Shown: positions 1-8,604, counted from the first letter of the stretch. The stretch is 64,000 bases of DNA from Acinetobacter tianfuensis (GCF_003611465.1 NZ_RAXV01000001.1:62001-126000); one strand, 5' to 3'. Numbers and translations: made by a program. The notes: generated by a model not told the origin, from the sequence alone.

Positions 1-2
1 TT

Positions 3-653
3 TGGGGCTCCATTTTTGCCTCATTCTTCCAAGGCGTCATTTTAGGCGCATATATTCAAGGAATTAAAACAGTCAATGGCGTGTATGCAGGCGGCGGTTT
101 AGATTGGTTAACTTCATTTTCTTTGTTCACAGGTTTGGCTGTGGTCGTGCTGTATGCAACTTTAGGCTGCGGCTGGCTCATCTTTAAAACAGATGCGCGG
201 GTGCAGGATCATATGTATCGTTTGATGCCAAAGCTCATCATTGCGTTATTATTCATTTTTGCTGCGGTCAGTATTTATACGCCAATGGTTCATACTCAAA
301 TTGCAGCGCGCTGGTTTAGCTTGCCGCAACTGTATTATTTTAGCCCTGTGCCGATTTTAGTGGTGATTTTCGGTGTTTTAGCCTTACGCGCATGTAAACG
401 CCGTCAAGAATTTGCGCCGTTTATTTATACATTGGCTTTGGTCATGCTGGCTTATACAGGTTTCTTGATTAGTTTATGGCCTTATATTATTCCGCCATCT
501 GTAACCATTTGGCAGGCGGCAGCGCCGCAAAGCAGCCAGTTATTTGCATTGATTGGCGCATTGATTTTGATTCCGATTATTTTGTTCTACACAGCGCTGT
601 CGTATTGGGTATTTAGAGACAAAGTGCGTGTGGGTGATGACGGTTATCATTAA
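3..653 (+). CDS. cydB: Cytochrome bd-type ubiquinol oxidase subunit II (3' part)
   Basis: Membrane subunit II of a bd-type quinol oxidase (CydB/CioB), which with subunit I reduces oxygen to water using quinol in the inner membrane. The frame is open from the window edge (first full codon at base 3), so the N-terminal part is missing. Visible family features are the FFQGVILGAYIQG helix, the YAGGGLDWLTSFSLFTG segment typical of CydB, and about five hydrophobic helices. It ends in a charged tail. The next gene follows after 11 bases and encodes a DUF2474 small subunit, a partner usually seen with cyanide-insensitive (CioAB-type) oxidases, so this may be CioB rather than classical CydB. The family call is secure; the subtype is inferred from the neighbour. 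Confidence 0.93.
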   Translation, partial: WGSIFASFFQGVILGAYIQGIKTVNGVYAGGGLDWLTSFSLFTGLAVVVLYATLGCGWLIFKTDARVQDHMYRLMPKLIIALLFIFAAVSIYTPMVHTQIAARWFSLPQLYYFSPVPILVVIFGVLALRACKRRQEFAPFIYTLALVMLAYTGFLISLWPYIIPPSVTIWQAAAPQSSQLFALIGALILIPIILFYTALSYWVFRDKVRVGDDGYH

Positions 654-664
654 GGAGTTCTAAG

Positions 665-772
665 ATGAAGCTGAATCAAGCGGGCTGGTTTATTGTTTTA
701 TGGCTGGGAGGTGTATTGAGTTTAGCCATAGTCGCCGGCCTATTCCGCATGCTTATTCAATGGGCGTATTGA
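665..772 (+). CDS. DUF2474-type small membrane protein, bd oxidase accessory subunit
   Basis: A 35-residue single-helix protein starting MKLNQAGWFIVLWLGGVLSL and ending in IQWAY. It begins 11 bases after cydB with a TAAGGAG ribosome binding site (positions 653-659). It is followed by a strong terminator, so it is the last cistron of the oxidase operon. The pattern of a short polar N-terminus, a Gly-Trp pair, one hydrophobic helix and a terminal aromatic residue fits the DUF2474 family, which sits after cioAB in many proteobacteria and is thought to act like CydX in stabilising the oxidase. The assignment rests on pattern and position; its role here is inferred. Confidence 0.8.
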   Translation: MKLNQAGWFIVLWLGGVLSLAIVAGLFRMLIQWAY

Positions 773-790
773 TCTCATTAGGTTGAAATG

Positions 791-829
791 AATCCGCCGC
801 TGTACGATGTGCAGCGGCGGATTTTTTTT
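791..829 (+). terminator. Rho-independent terminator of the oxidase operon
   Basis: Perfect 12-bp stem (791-802 with 812-823) with a 9-base loop, followed by a run of eight T. It lies 18 bases after the DUF2474 stop codon. Confidence 0.92.
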
Positions 830-1440
830 CTAAATGGCCATCGTGAAGGGGGCAGATTACATATAAGAAGATATTTGGGCTGTGTACAGCATTATATGAT
901 GAACATGATTGATATAAATTTACTGCAGCGTTTTAAGCCGAAGCTGCATAACAGCGCTTTCAATACATTGTACATTGGAATAACAGCAGATCATGACTGA
1001 TGTTTACCCGTGCATTGGGCTATAGCTGCTGATTATTTATGAAATAATTCAACTGATAAATAGAAAGTGAGCAGGCTGATCTTTTTTCATATTAAGATGA
1101 GGAAAATTCATTGTGATTGTTTCATCTGCTGATTTCTATTTCTGCCGTATTTCATGATAACGACTATTTTTCTATACATCTGAAATAGCATAATTTTTTA
1201 CAGAAAAATTTTATTGTTTTAAGTCATTGTTATTTAATGTTTTATATAGAAGTATTGCTTTTCTCTCTTTATTGATATTTCACTTAGGACGGCTGTATTT
1301 TTAAAAAACTTATGTAAGTAAATTTTTTAGGTGAATTTTATTCATCTTTCATTGAGTCTAAATCATTTTTATTCATCTTTGGTTTCACGTATAAATGCAC
1401 TCAGACAGAAATTTTGATTATCTTAGGGCAGTGAATTTCC
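830..1440. other. Intergenic, AT-rich leader of mesX
   Basis: About 600 bases without a convincing gene. A 70-codon open frame at 788-1000 overlaps the terminator hairpin and has no recognisable features. The AT-rich part from 1160 probably carries the mesX promoter; a MetR-box-like palindrome lies at 1332-1344. No riboswitch fold was recognised by eye. Confidence 0.6.
1332..1344 (+). promoter_or_regulatory. MetR-box-like site upstream of mesX
   Basis: The 13 bases TGAATTTTATTCA match the MetR consensus TGAA-N5-TTCA exactly in both half sites. It lies about 97 bases upstream of the mesX start, where an activator of methionine synthesis genes could bind. No metR gene is in the window. The match is short and the area is AT-rich, so chance is possible. 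Confidence 0.45.
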
Positions 1441-2430
1441 ATGAGCAATAAATTTGCATGCACAATTAAACGTATCCGTTTTGATGAAAATTACGCGCCA
1501 GCAGACAGCACGCGTTTAACGACAAACTTTGCCAATTTGGCCCGCGGTGAACACCGTGAAGAAAACCTGCGCCGTACATTGGCAATGATTAATAACCGTT
1601 TCAATACGTTGGCAAGCTGTGATAACCCAAATGCAGACCGTTATTCACTTGAAATTGACATTATCTCTGCTGAACTGGATGTTGAAGGCAACGGCCAAAC
1701 GTTCCCATTCATTGAAATGCTGAAAAGCACAATTACTGACCACAAAACCAATGAACGCATTGAAGGTATGATTGGCAACAGTTTTTCATCTTATGTGCGT
1801 GATTATGACTTCAGCGTAGTATTGCCAGCACTCGGTTGCAAGTTCAATGAAAAACCTGAAGATTTTGGCGATTTACATGGCAAGCTGTATCAACATTTGA
1901 TCAATTCAGACGTATTCAAAGCTGAATTTAAAAAACAGCCTGTCATTTGTTTAAGTGTTTCAACTACAAAAACCTATTACCGTACTGCAAATGTGCATCC
2001 GATCTTAGGTGTGGAATACACCAATGATGACTATTCACGTACCGATGACTATTTTGCAAAAATGGGCTTAAGCGTTCGTTACTTCAAACCTGAAAATGCG
2101 ACTGCGCCATTGGCATTCTATTCAGCAAATAACTTGCTGAGCGGCTATACAGATTTCGAGTTGATCAGCGCGATCAGCACCATGGAAAGCTTCCAAAAAA
2201 TCTATCGTCCTGAAATTTATAACACCAATGCGGCAGCTGGTTTGGTGTATCAGCCAAGCTTAAGCTTCGGAGATTACTCATTAACCCGTATTGTGTATGA
2301 CCGTGTTGAACGTGGTCAGTTAGCAGTTAAACAGGGCAAATGGACAGAAGAGAACTTTATCCAGCCATATAAAGATATTCTGAATGAGTGGGCGGCCAAT
2401 TTTAGTATTGAAAATGCAGGCGCAGCTTAA
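1441..2430 (+). CDS. mesX: MesX (DUF1852), partner of the MesD methionine synthase
   Basis: A 329-residue cytoplasmic protein of the DUF1852 family (no signal peptide or membrane segment seen). Family members sit next to the MetE-like core protein MesD. Published genetics on folate-independent methionine synthases reported that MesD needs this protein and oxygen for activity. The chemistry of MesX is not established. It is followed after 76 bases by mesD, with a short hairpin between them. The start ATG at 1441 has an AGGG-like ribosome site about 12 bases upstream. The name rests on the overall sequence (for example KFACTIKRIRFDENYAPAD at the N-terminus) and the invariant mesD neighbour. Confidence 0.85.
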   Translation: MSNKFACTIKRIRFDENYAPADSTRLTTNFANLARGEHREENLRRTLAMINNRFNTLASCDNPNADRYSLEIDIISAELDVEGNGQTFPFIEMLKSTITDHKTNERIEGMIGNSFSSYVRDYDFSVVLPALGCKFNEKPEDFGDLHGKLYQHLINSDVFKAEFKKQPVICLSVSTTKTYYRTANVHPILGVEYTNDDYSRTDDYFAKMGLSVRYFKPENATAPLAFYSANNLLSGYTDFELISAISTMESFQKIYRPEIYNTNAAAGLVYQPSLSFGDYSLTRIVYDRVERGQLAVKQGKWTEENFIQPYKDILNEWAANFSIENAGAA

Positions 2431-2456
2431 TTTTAAATCACACAAATAGATGAAAC

Positions 2457-2482
2457 ACGGGTGAGTTAAACACCCGTTTTAA
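2457..2482 (+). terminator. Intercistronic hairpin between mesX and mesD
   Basis: A 7-bp stem (2457-2463 with 2471-2477) and 7-base loop followed by TTTT and then an A run. It resembles a weak or leaky terminator, and could set the ratio of MesX to MesD or protect the upstream message. Confidence 0.5.
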
Positions 2483-2506
2483 AAAAATAGAGATAGAAGA
2501 TCGAAT

Positions 2507-3550
2507 ATGGCCCATTTAACACATAAACAGTTACTCCCAACGTCAACTGCCGGCAGCTTACCTAAACCTTCTTGGCTGGCTGAACCTGAAAAACTGTGGT
2601 CTGCATGGAAACTTGAAGGCGAAGCATTATTAGATGCAAAACGTGATGCGTTGAAATTATCTTTGCATGAACAAATCCATGCAGGCATTGATATTGTCAG
2701 CGATGGCGAACAAACCCGTCAGCATTTTGTGACCACGTTTATTGAACATCTTGAAGGTGTGGATTTCGAAAAACGTGAAACGATGCGTATCCGAAATCGT
2801 TACGATGCAAGTGTACCGTCTGTGGTGGGTGAAGTATCGCGTAAGAAAGCAGTGTTTGTTGATGATGCGAAATTCCTGCGCAGCCAAACTAATCAGCCGA
2901 TCAAATGGGCGCTGCCTGGCCCGATGACGATGATTGATACCTTGTATGATGGGCATTATAAGAGCCGTGAAAAATTGGCTTGGGAATTTGCTAAAATCCT
3001 CAACCAAGAAGCGCTTGAGCTGGAAGCGGCAGGCGTGGACATCATTCAATTTGATGAGCCTGCATTTAACGTATTTTTTGATGAAGTCAATGACTGGGGG
3101 ATTGCGACCTTAGAGCGCGCGCTTGAAGGTTTGAAATGCGAAACAGCTGTTCACATTTGCTATGGTTATGGCATTAAAGCCAATACAGATTGGAAACAGA
3201 CCTTGGGTAATGAGTGGCGCCAATATGAGGAATCATTCCCGAAACTGCAGCAATCGAAGTTAGATATTATCTCACTTGAGTGCCAAAATTCTCGCGTACC
3301 CATGGATTTAATCGAACTCATCCGCGGTAAAAAAGTGATGGTTGGCGCCATTGATGTGGCGACGAATCAGGTTGAAACGGCAGAAGAAGTGGCGAATACC
3401 TTACGCAAAGCGCTTCAATTTGTAGATGCCGATAAGCTGTATCCTTCAACAAACTGCGGTATGGCGCCTTTGTCACGCCAAGTAGCGCAAGGCAAGCTGA
3501 ATGCTTTAAGCGCAGGCGCGGCTATTGTCCGTCAAGAATTGACCGCATAA
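2507..3550 (+). CDS. mesD: MesD, folate-independent MetE-like methionine synthase core
   Basis: A 347-residue protein matching only the C-terminal catalytic half of cobalamin-independent methionine synthase (MetE is about 750 residues). It transfers a methyl group to homocysteine. Zinc/homocysteine ligands are visible: HIC (His216, Cys218), Glu258 in LEC, and Cys317 in NCGM. The QFDEPAF motif (Asp183-Glu184) is also present. The N-terminal MetE half that binds methyl-tetrahydrofolate is absent, so the methyl donor must differ; for the MesD family it is not known. mesX upstream and a flavin reductase downstream fit an oxygen- and flavin-linked system. The MesD assignment, against MesA-C, rests on the MesX neighbour. 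Confidence 0.85.
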   Translation: MAHLTHKQLLPTSTAGSLPKPSWLAEPEKLWSAWKLEGEALLDAKRDALKLSLHEQIHAGIDIVSDGEQTRQHFVTTFIEHLEGVDFEKRETMRIRNRYDASVPSVVGEVSRKKAVFVDDAKFLRSQTNQPIKWALPGPMTMIDTLYDGHYKSREKLAWEFAKILNQEALELEAAGVDIIQFDEPAFNVFFDEVNDWGIATLERALEGLKCETAVHICYGYGIKANTDWKQTLGNEWRQYEESFPKLQQSKLDIISLECQNSRVPMDLIELIRGKKVMVGAIDVATNQVETAEEVANTLRKALQFVDADKLYPSTNCGMAPLSRQVAQGKLNALSAGAAIVRQELTA

Positions 3551-3653
3551 ATGCAAGCTGGCTCAATATTATGCATGGACAAAGAGAATCTACATTTTTT
3601 TATTGCCTTGCATGATGTTGAGTTAAGCCAACTAGACCATTGAGATTGAAGAG

Positions 3654-4148
3654 ATGATTGAAGCAACTGATTTTAGAAATGCAATGTCTTTATTGACAAC
3701 GGCAGTCAACGTGATTACGACTGAAGGCGAAGCAGGCATGCATGGATTTACAGCATCGGCCGTATGCAGTGTGACTGATACGCCGCCAACTTTGCTGGTC
3801 TGTATGAATCAATCCTCTCGTTCTCATGCGCATTTTCTGGAAAATAAAGTGTTGTCTGTGAATGTTTTGGGCTCACAGCATGAGCAAATTTCTAATGCAT
3901 TTGCTTCAAGCAAATTCAATTCTGAAGAGCGTTTTAAATTGGGTTCTTGGGTAGCTTTGCAAACTGGTTCACCCGTTTTAAAAGATGCTTTGGTCAGTTT
4001 TGACTGTCAGATTGAACAGATTCAAGAAGTGGGAACGCATAGCGTCTTTATGTGCCGTGTTGTTGCTATTCGGCAAAATCAGCAGGAAGAAAGTCTGGTG
4101 TATTTCAATCGGGCTTATCATGCTGTTGGTCAGCTTGAACTGGCTTAA
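3654..4148 (+). CDS. Flavin reductase-like, FMN-binding split-barrel protein (HpaC/RutF family)
   Basis: A 164-residue member of the flavin reductase domain family (HpaC, RutF, ActVB). Family landmarks are MSLLTTAVNVITT at the N-terminus, GFTASAVCSVTDTPPTLLVC in the flavin-binding region, and YFNRAYHAVG near the C-terminus. These enzymes use NAD(P)H to reduce FMN or FAD, which diffuses to a partner oxygenase. It lies 103 bases after mesD on the same strand without an evident terminator between, so it may supply reduced flavin to the MesX/MesD system, whose activity is reported to need oxygen. That link is inference from position. The start at 3654 follows a GAAGAG ribosome site. Confidence 0.85.
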   Translation: MIEATDFRNAMSLLTTAVNVITTEGEAGMHGFTASAVCSVTDTPPTLLVCMNQSSRSHAHFLENKVLSVNVLGSQHEQISNAFASSKFNSEERFKLGSWVALQTGSPVLKDALVSFDCQIEQIQEVGTHSVFMCRVVAIRQNQQEESLVYFNRAYHAVGQLELA

Positions 4149-4193
4149 ACGTATTTCTCTTTCTTCTATCAGCTCTTTAAAAGTATTTATTTC

Positions 4194-5006
4194 GTGGAAC
4201 TCATTATTTTCTTAAGCATTGGCGCATTTGCCGGTTTTGCTGCAGGGCTGTTTGGCGTCGGCGGCGGAACCATCATTGTGCCGTTGCTGTTTATTGTTTT
4301 TACCCAAATGGGCTACAGCCCAGATGTCATTATGCATTTGGCTCTCGGTACATCATTAGCCACTATTATTGTCACATCAATCAGTTCTTTAATGGCGCAT
4401 CATAAAAATGGCGCTGTGATTTGGCCTGTATTTAAAAATTTAGCCCCGCCTATGGCGATTGGCTGTTTTGCCGGCGCAGGTATTGCTGGCTTGATGAATG
4501 CTGTACAGCTGCAGCTGGTTGTAGGTGTCTTTTTAGTTTGGGTGGCTTATACCATGTTTAAGGGGGCAGCAAAGTCAGCCGGCCCAAATAAAACATTGCC
4601 GCCTGCAGGCCAGCAGATTGCAGCGGGTTCGGTCATTGGCTTTGCATCTGCAATTTTTGGGATTGGCGGCGGCAGTATTACAGTGCCTTATTTAAACCGT
4701 TATGGCGTAGTCATGCAAAAAGCGGTGGGCACATCGGCAGCTTGCGGTTTACCCATTGCCATTGCTGGCGCATTAGGTTTTATGTTTTTTGGCATGCAGC
4801 AGCATGTTGAAACTCCAAATACCATAGGCTTTATTCATATCTATGCCTTTTTAGGTATTAGTGTGATGAGCTTCTTCACTGCTCAATATGGTGCGAAAAC
4901 TGCCCATGCGCTTTCACCAGCGGCACTTAAAAAGTGTTTTGCTGTACTCTTGGCTGTTATCGGCAGTTATTTTGTGCTGCAGGGGTATTTAAGTCTTTTA
5001 GCTTAA
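4194..5006 (+). CDS. TauE/SafE family membrane transporter
   Basis: A 270-residue inner-membrane protein with about eight hydrophobic segments and two copies of the glycine-rich signature: GLFGVGGGTIIVPLL near residue 20 and AIFGIGGGSITVPYL near 160. This duplicated pattern defines the TauE/SafE (DUF81) family, associated with export of sulfite, sulfonates or other organic anions. The start is a GTG at 4194 without a clear ribosome site. It lies 45 bases after the flavin reductase on the same strand and may share its transcript. The substrate is unknown; a sulfur compound tied to methionine synthesis would fit but is not shown. Confidence 0.85.
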   Translation: MELIIFLSIGAFAGFAAGLFGVGGGTIIVPLLFIVFTQMGYSPDVIMHLALGTSLATIIVTSISSLMAHHKNGAVIWPVFKNLAPPMAIGCFAGAGIAGLMNAVQLQLVVGVFLVWVAYTMFKGAAKSAGPNKTLPPAGQQIAAGSVIGFASAIFGIGGGSITVPYLNRYGVVMQKAVGTSAACGLPIAIAGALGFMFFGMQQHVETPNTIGFIHIYAFLGISVMSFFTAQYGAKTAHALSPAALKKCFAVLLAVIGSYFVLQGYLSLLA

Positions 5007-5024
5007 ACAAAGTTTTTCTTGTGA

Positions 5025-5048
5025 GGCCTAAGGGAAAATACTTAGGCC
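5025..5048. terminator. Hairpin after the TauE-type gene
   Basis: Perfect 8-bp inverted repeat (5025-5032 with 5041-5048) around an 8-base loop, 19 bases after the stop codon. There is no T tract on either side, so it is a weak terminator candidate or an RNA-stabilising hairpin. Confidence 0.4.
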
Positions 5049-5064
5049 AGATTGATGCTAAGCA

Positions 5065-5277
5065 TTAATTGGTGAGTATTGCAATTTCAGCTGGCGTATA
5101 GCCGCGGTCATGTAAAATACTGCAAACGGCATCTTTAGTGTTTTGGCATTCGGAGAGTTTAACTTTTTTGATCAGTTCAATATCGCTATAACTGCTGAGA
5201 TCAAATCTGATTTCTAAAACTTTTGAATCTTGTTTGGGGAAAATAGATTGAACAAGATGGTGTATTCTGGGCTGCAT
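5065..5277 (-). CDS. Small hypothetical protein
   Basis: A 70-residue frame from ATG at 5277 (MQPRIHHLVQ) to the stop at 5065; a TTG at 5307 would add ten residues. No family was recognised. The predicted protein is soluble, mixed alpha/beta in character, and ends GYTPAEIAILTN. The frame stays open upstream to 5352 without an obvious better start or ribosome site, so it could be the tail of a decayed longer gene. It converges with the TauE-type gene. Coding status is uncertain. Confidence 0.4.
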   Translation of the reverse strand: MQPRIHHLVQSIFPKQDSKVLEIRFDLSSYSDIELIKKVKLSECQNTKDAVCSILHDRGYTPAEIAILTN

Positions 5278-5443
5278 ATCGTTAAACGGACGAGATCGAA
5301 CCCGCAATTCTAACCATTCTAAAAAAAATGAACAGTTGCTCAGCCTCTCTTATGGGCTTATTGGCGCTTAAATATACAAATTATGAGGGCTTAATTTTCA
5401 GGCTGCGCAAATGTTGTGCTGCTGAGTCAGTACAATGATGATT

Positions 5444-5626
5444 TTACTCTTTAAAATATGCAAAAAGTTTCTCTGTATTAGGCAGTGTCTCATAACTTTG
5501 ATTTGCCTGATTCGTCATTACCCATGCAACTTTAGAGCCCATACAAAAATGCAAACGGTTTTTTATGTCAGGCATTTCATTTAATAAGCCCAATGGAATC
5601 CATATCCAGCTGCCGTCATAGGTCAT
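5444..5626 (-). CDS. Small hypothetical protein, possibly a remnant
   Basis: A 60-residue frame starting MTYDGSWIWIPLGLLNEMPD. It is rich in aromatic residues and of plausible protein composition, but no family was recognised and no clear ribosome site precedes the ATG at 5626. It lies in the same orientation as the small frame at 5065-5277. Whether it is translated cannot be judged from sequence alone. Confidence 0.3.
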   Translation of the reverse strand: MTYDGSWIWIPLGLLNEMPDIKNRLHFCMGSKVAWVMTNQANQSYETLPNTEKLFAYFKE

Positions 5627-5779
5627 GTTGAATCTTAAAAATGAAAATTTCTTTTTAGCGTGTTTTGTTTACTTAGACAAGGCGTATATGTACAGGCAGT
5701 CAAACGGATCAAGGGGAAAAATTTAAATAAGCTTAGCTTGGTTCGATGAAAAGCGTCCCGGCACATTTATATTTCAACG

Positions 5780-5825
5780 GCCAAAATAAAGCCGCCTATA
5801 CCCTGTAAAACAGGATATAGGCGGC
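5780..5825 (-). terminator. Terminator of the hpd-aroP-tyrB operon
   Basis: A long stem (5791-5805 with 5811-5825, one mismatch) with a TTTTA-type loop. On the minus strand it is followed by the T-rich stretch TTTATTTT. It starts 29 bases past the tyrB stop codon. Confidence 0.88.
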
Positions 5826-5853
5826 AGATATGAAGTGTTTGTTTTAGGAGTGC

Positions 5854-7059
5854 TTAAGCAGCAGTTTCAATCACTTTAGCCATCGCATCGGCAACATAGT
5901 CAATATTGTTTAAATTCAGACCTGCAACACACATACGGCCTGAACGAACCATATAAATGCCAAACTCTTCTTTTAAACGGTCAACTTGCGCTGCGCTTAA
6001 GCCTGTATAACTGAACATGCCTTGCTGTTTCACCAAATAGCCAAAATCCTGATCTGGCAATGCTTGGCTGAGTTTAGTGCTCAGCAGCTGGCGCATTTTT
6101 AAAATACGTTCACGCATTTCATTCAGTTCAGCTTGCCATTGGCTGTTCAATTCAGGTGTGTTCAGTACATTGTCGACCAGCAGTGCGCCTGTTGTTGCTG
6201 GGCTAGAGTAAATGCGGCGAACAGTCGCTTTTAATTGCCCTAATACGGTTTGAGCCGTTGCAGCATCGTCACAGACAAAAGTCAGGCTGCCGACACGTTC
6301 GCCGTACAGTGAGAAAATTTTAGAAAAAGAATTGCTGACAATAAAGTTCATACCAGCCTGATCCAGTGCGCGGATCGCATAAGCATCCTGTTCCAGACCT
6401 TGAGCAAAGCCTTGGTAAGCAATGTCCAAAAATGGAATCAGGTCATTTTGTTTTAAGACGTCAATGACACGGTCCCATTCATTTGCCGTTAAATCTGCAC
6501 CAGTCGGGTTATGGCAGCAAGGATGCAGCAAAACAATACTTTTTGCCGGCAAAGTGCGCAGCGTGTCCAGCATGGCCTCAATATTGACACCATTGGTTTT
6601 TGCATCGAAATATGGATAAAAATTTGATGCAATGCCAGCGCCGTTAAAAATGGCAATATGATTTTCCCATGTCGGCTGGCTGACCCAAACCTCAGATTCT
6701 GGAAAGTACTTTTTCAGAAAGTCTGCGCCGACTTTTAAAGCGCCAGAGCCGCCCAATGTTTGAATGGTCACTGCGCGTCCTGCATTGCGGGCAGGGCTGT
6801 CAGCACCCAGCAGCAGCGCCTGAGTTGCTTGGTTATAGGCTTTTAAGCCATCCATAGGCAAGTACAGTTTCACTTTATTATTGTCTGCAGCAATATTTTT
6901 ACAGGCAGCCTGTACACAGTTTAGCTGAGGCACGATATTTTCTTCGTTGTAATACAGGCCAATGCTTAAATTTACTTTTTGGCTGCGCTGATCTTTTACA
7001 AATTCTTCCATCAATGAAAGAATCGGGTCGCCTGCATAGGCATCTACGTGTTGAAACAT
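5854..7059 (-). CDS. tyrB: Aromatic amino acid aminotransferase
   Basis: A 401-residue PLP-dependent class I aminotransferase of the AspC/TyrB type. It exchanges the amino group of tyrosine or phenylalanine with 2-oxoglutarate, giving 4-hydroxyphenylpyruvate or phenylpyruvate. Visible motifs are HPCCHNPTG (residues 179-187), the PLP-contacting Asp212 in LDIAYQGF, and the PLP lysine Lys247 in [16 protein letters not shown]. It is the last gene of the minus-strand set hpd-aroP-tyrB, 36 bases after aroP and followed by a strong terminator. Its product is the substrate of Hpd, so it supplies the first step of tyrosine breakdown. AspC-like specificity cannot be excluded from sequence, but context favours aromatic substrates. 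Confidence 0.9.
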   Translation of the reverse strand: MFQHVDAYAGDPILSLMEEFVKDQRSQKVNLSIGLYYNEENIVPQLNCVQAACKNIAADNNKVKLYLPMDGLKAYNQATQALLLGADSPARNAGRAVTIQTLGGSGALKVGADFLKKYFPESEVWVSQPTWENHIAIFNGAGIASNFYPYFDAKTNGVNIEAMLDTLRTLPAKSIVLLHPCCHNPTGADLTANEWDRVIDVLKQNDLIPFLDIAYQGFAQGLEQDAYAIRALDQAGMNFIVSNSFSKIFSLYGERVGSLTFVCDDAATAQTVLGQLKATVRRIYSSPATTGALLVDNVLNTPELNSQWQAELNEMRERILKMRQLLSTKLSQALPDQDFGYLVKQQGMFSYTGLSAAQVDRLKEEFGIYMVRSGRMCVAGLNLNNIDYVADAMAKVIETAA

Positions 7060-7095
7060 GATTAAACCTTATTTTTCAAAATTTGGAAGCCGCCC

Positions 7096-8484
7096 TTAAG
7101 ACAGACGGACTTCATCTTTACTCAGCAGTGTTTGGCTGGCCGCTTTTTTCTGTTTAAAGAGATAAGCGGCTGTCAAAATAGAAATCCAGCATGGAATCAT
7201 CCACACAGCAATACGCATGTCTGACTGGCTCATAATCCATAAGATACCGCACATAAAGACGATACATAAATAATTGCTAAAAGGGTAGGCAATACTTGGA
7301 AACAGTGTCGCCGTTTGAGTCTGCAGCATATGCTTTTTAAATTTGATATGGGTATATGAGATGACCACCCAGTTAATGACAATTGCAGCCACCACCAGCA
7401 TCATCAGCAGGCTGAAGGCTTTTTCAGGGAATAAATAGTTAATCAGCACACAGATCATGGTGAAGAAGGCAGAAGCCATGACAGCATTGACTGGAATGCC
7501 GCGTGCATTAATTTTGCTGAACAGCTTCGGTGCATTGCCTTGTTCTGCAAGTCCTAACAGCATGCGGCTAGTACAGTAGTTTGTACTGTTATAGACAGAA
7601 ACTGCAGCGGTCAGCACCACAAAGTTCAGTACAGTTGCAGCAGTCTGGCTGCCCAAAGCATCAAAAATCATGACAAAAGGGCTGCCGCCTTGCGCCATTT
7701 GGTTCCAAGGATAAAGCGATAAAATAATCACTAAGCTTAAAATGTAGAACAGCAGTACGCGGTAAACGATTTGGTTAATGGCTTTAGGCAGGGTCTTTTT
7801 AGGATTCTCCGTTTCAGCCGCGGCAATACCGACCAGTTCAATACCTCCAAAGGCAAACATGATCATCGCCATGGCCATAACCAAGCCCATTGCGCCATTT
7901 GGGAAGAAGCCGCCGAGCTCCCATAAATTGCTTAAGCTGGATGTTGCAGCCGCATTGCCGCTGGCCAGCAGATAACTGCCAAAAGCAATCATGGCAATAA
8001 TCGCAATGACTTTAATAATTGCCAGCCAAAATTCCATTTCGCCAAACAGTTTGACATTCAGCAGGTTAATGACATTGATAAAAATAAAGAAGCCTAAGGC
8101 AGAGATCCATGTCGGAATTTCAGGCCACCAGTAGTGAATATAGAGGCCAATAGCGCTCAGCTCAGCCATACAGACTAAAATATTCAGTACCCAGTAATTC
8201 CAGCCAGACATAAAGCCTGCAAATTTGCCCCAATATTTATAGGCAAAATGGCTGAAAGAGCCGCTGACGGGTTCCTCCACAATCATCTCACCCAATTGGC
8301 GCATCATGAGAAATGCAATCAGGCCTGCTATGGCATAGCCTAAAATCACAGATGGGCCTGCCAGTTTAATGGTTTGTGAAATACCTAAAAATAGGCCTGT
8401 ACCAATTGATCCGCCTAGGGCAATCAATTGGATATGGCGGTTGCTTAAACCTTTTTTGAGGTTTCCTTGTTGGGTTTGCTGCAT
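7096..8484 (-). CDS. aroP: Aromatic amino acid permease, AroP/PheP type
   Basis: A 462-residue amino acid-polyamine-organocation permease with about twelve transmembrane helices. The N-terminal LSNRHIQLIALGGSIGTGLF and LGEMIVEEPVSGSFSHFAYK closely resemble AroP and PheP. FAFGGIELVGIAAAETENP is the usual helix 6 region of the family. It would import tyrosine and phenylalanine by proton symport. It lies between hpd and tyrB on the same strand, which supports uptake of aromatic amino acids for catabolism. Specificity for tyrosine over other aromatic amino acids is inferred from the operon. Confidence 0.9.
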   Translation of the reverse strand: MQQTQQGNLKKGLSNRHIQLIALGGSIGTGLFLGISQTIKLAGPSVILGYAIAGLIAFLMMRQLGEMIVEEPVSGSFSHFAYKYWGKFAGFMSGWNYWVLNILVCMAELSAIGLYIHYWWPEIPTWISALGFFIFINVINLLNVKLFGEMEFWLAIIKVIAIIAMIAFGSYLLASGNAAATSSLSNLWELGGFFPNGAMGLVMAMAMIMFAFGGIELVGIAAAETENPKKTLPKAINQIVYRVLLFYILSLVIILSLYPWNQMAQGGSPFVMIFDALGSQTAATVLNFVVLTAAVSVYNSTNYCTSRMLLGLAEQGNAPKLFSKINARGIPVNAVMASAFFTMICVLINYLFPEKAFSLLMMLVVAAIVINWVVISYTHIKFKKHMLQTQTATLFPSIAYPFSNYLCIVFMCGILWIMSQSDMRIAVWMIPCWISILTAAYLFKQKKAASQTLLSKDEVRLS

Positions 8485-8604
8485 TTTCTAACATCGTCCT
8501 TGGTCGAGTTCTGCGCCGGAGCTATGACAGTGGATTATTGTTTTGCCTGTACATGCGGGCAGAATCATGAGTTTATGAAAATCGTGTGCAAAGCAGGGGA
8601 ATCG

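Noticed and set aside
788-1000. 70-codon open frame after the oxidase operon
   Set aside because: It starts inside the terminator hairpin, has no ribosome site and shows no protein-like features.
3985-4215. 76-codon frame overlapping the flavin reductase and exporter genes
   Set aside because: It lies in another frame of a clear flavin reductase gene and is a shadow.
5291-5312. Sequence resembling a tRNA T-arm (GGTTCGA-like on the minus strand)
   Set aside because: No cloverleaf or acceptor stem could be built around it.
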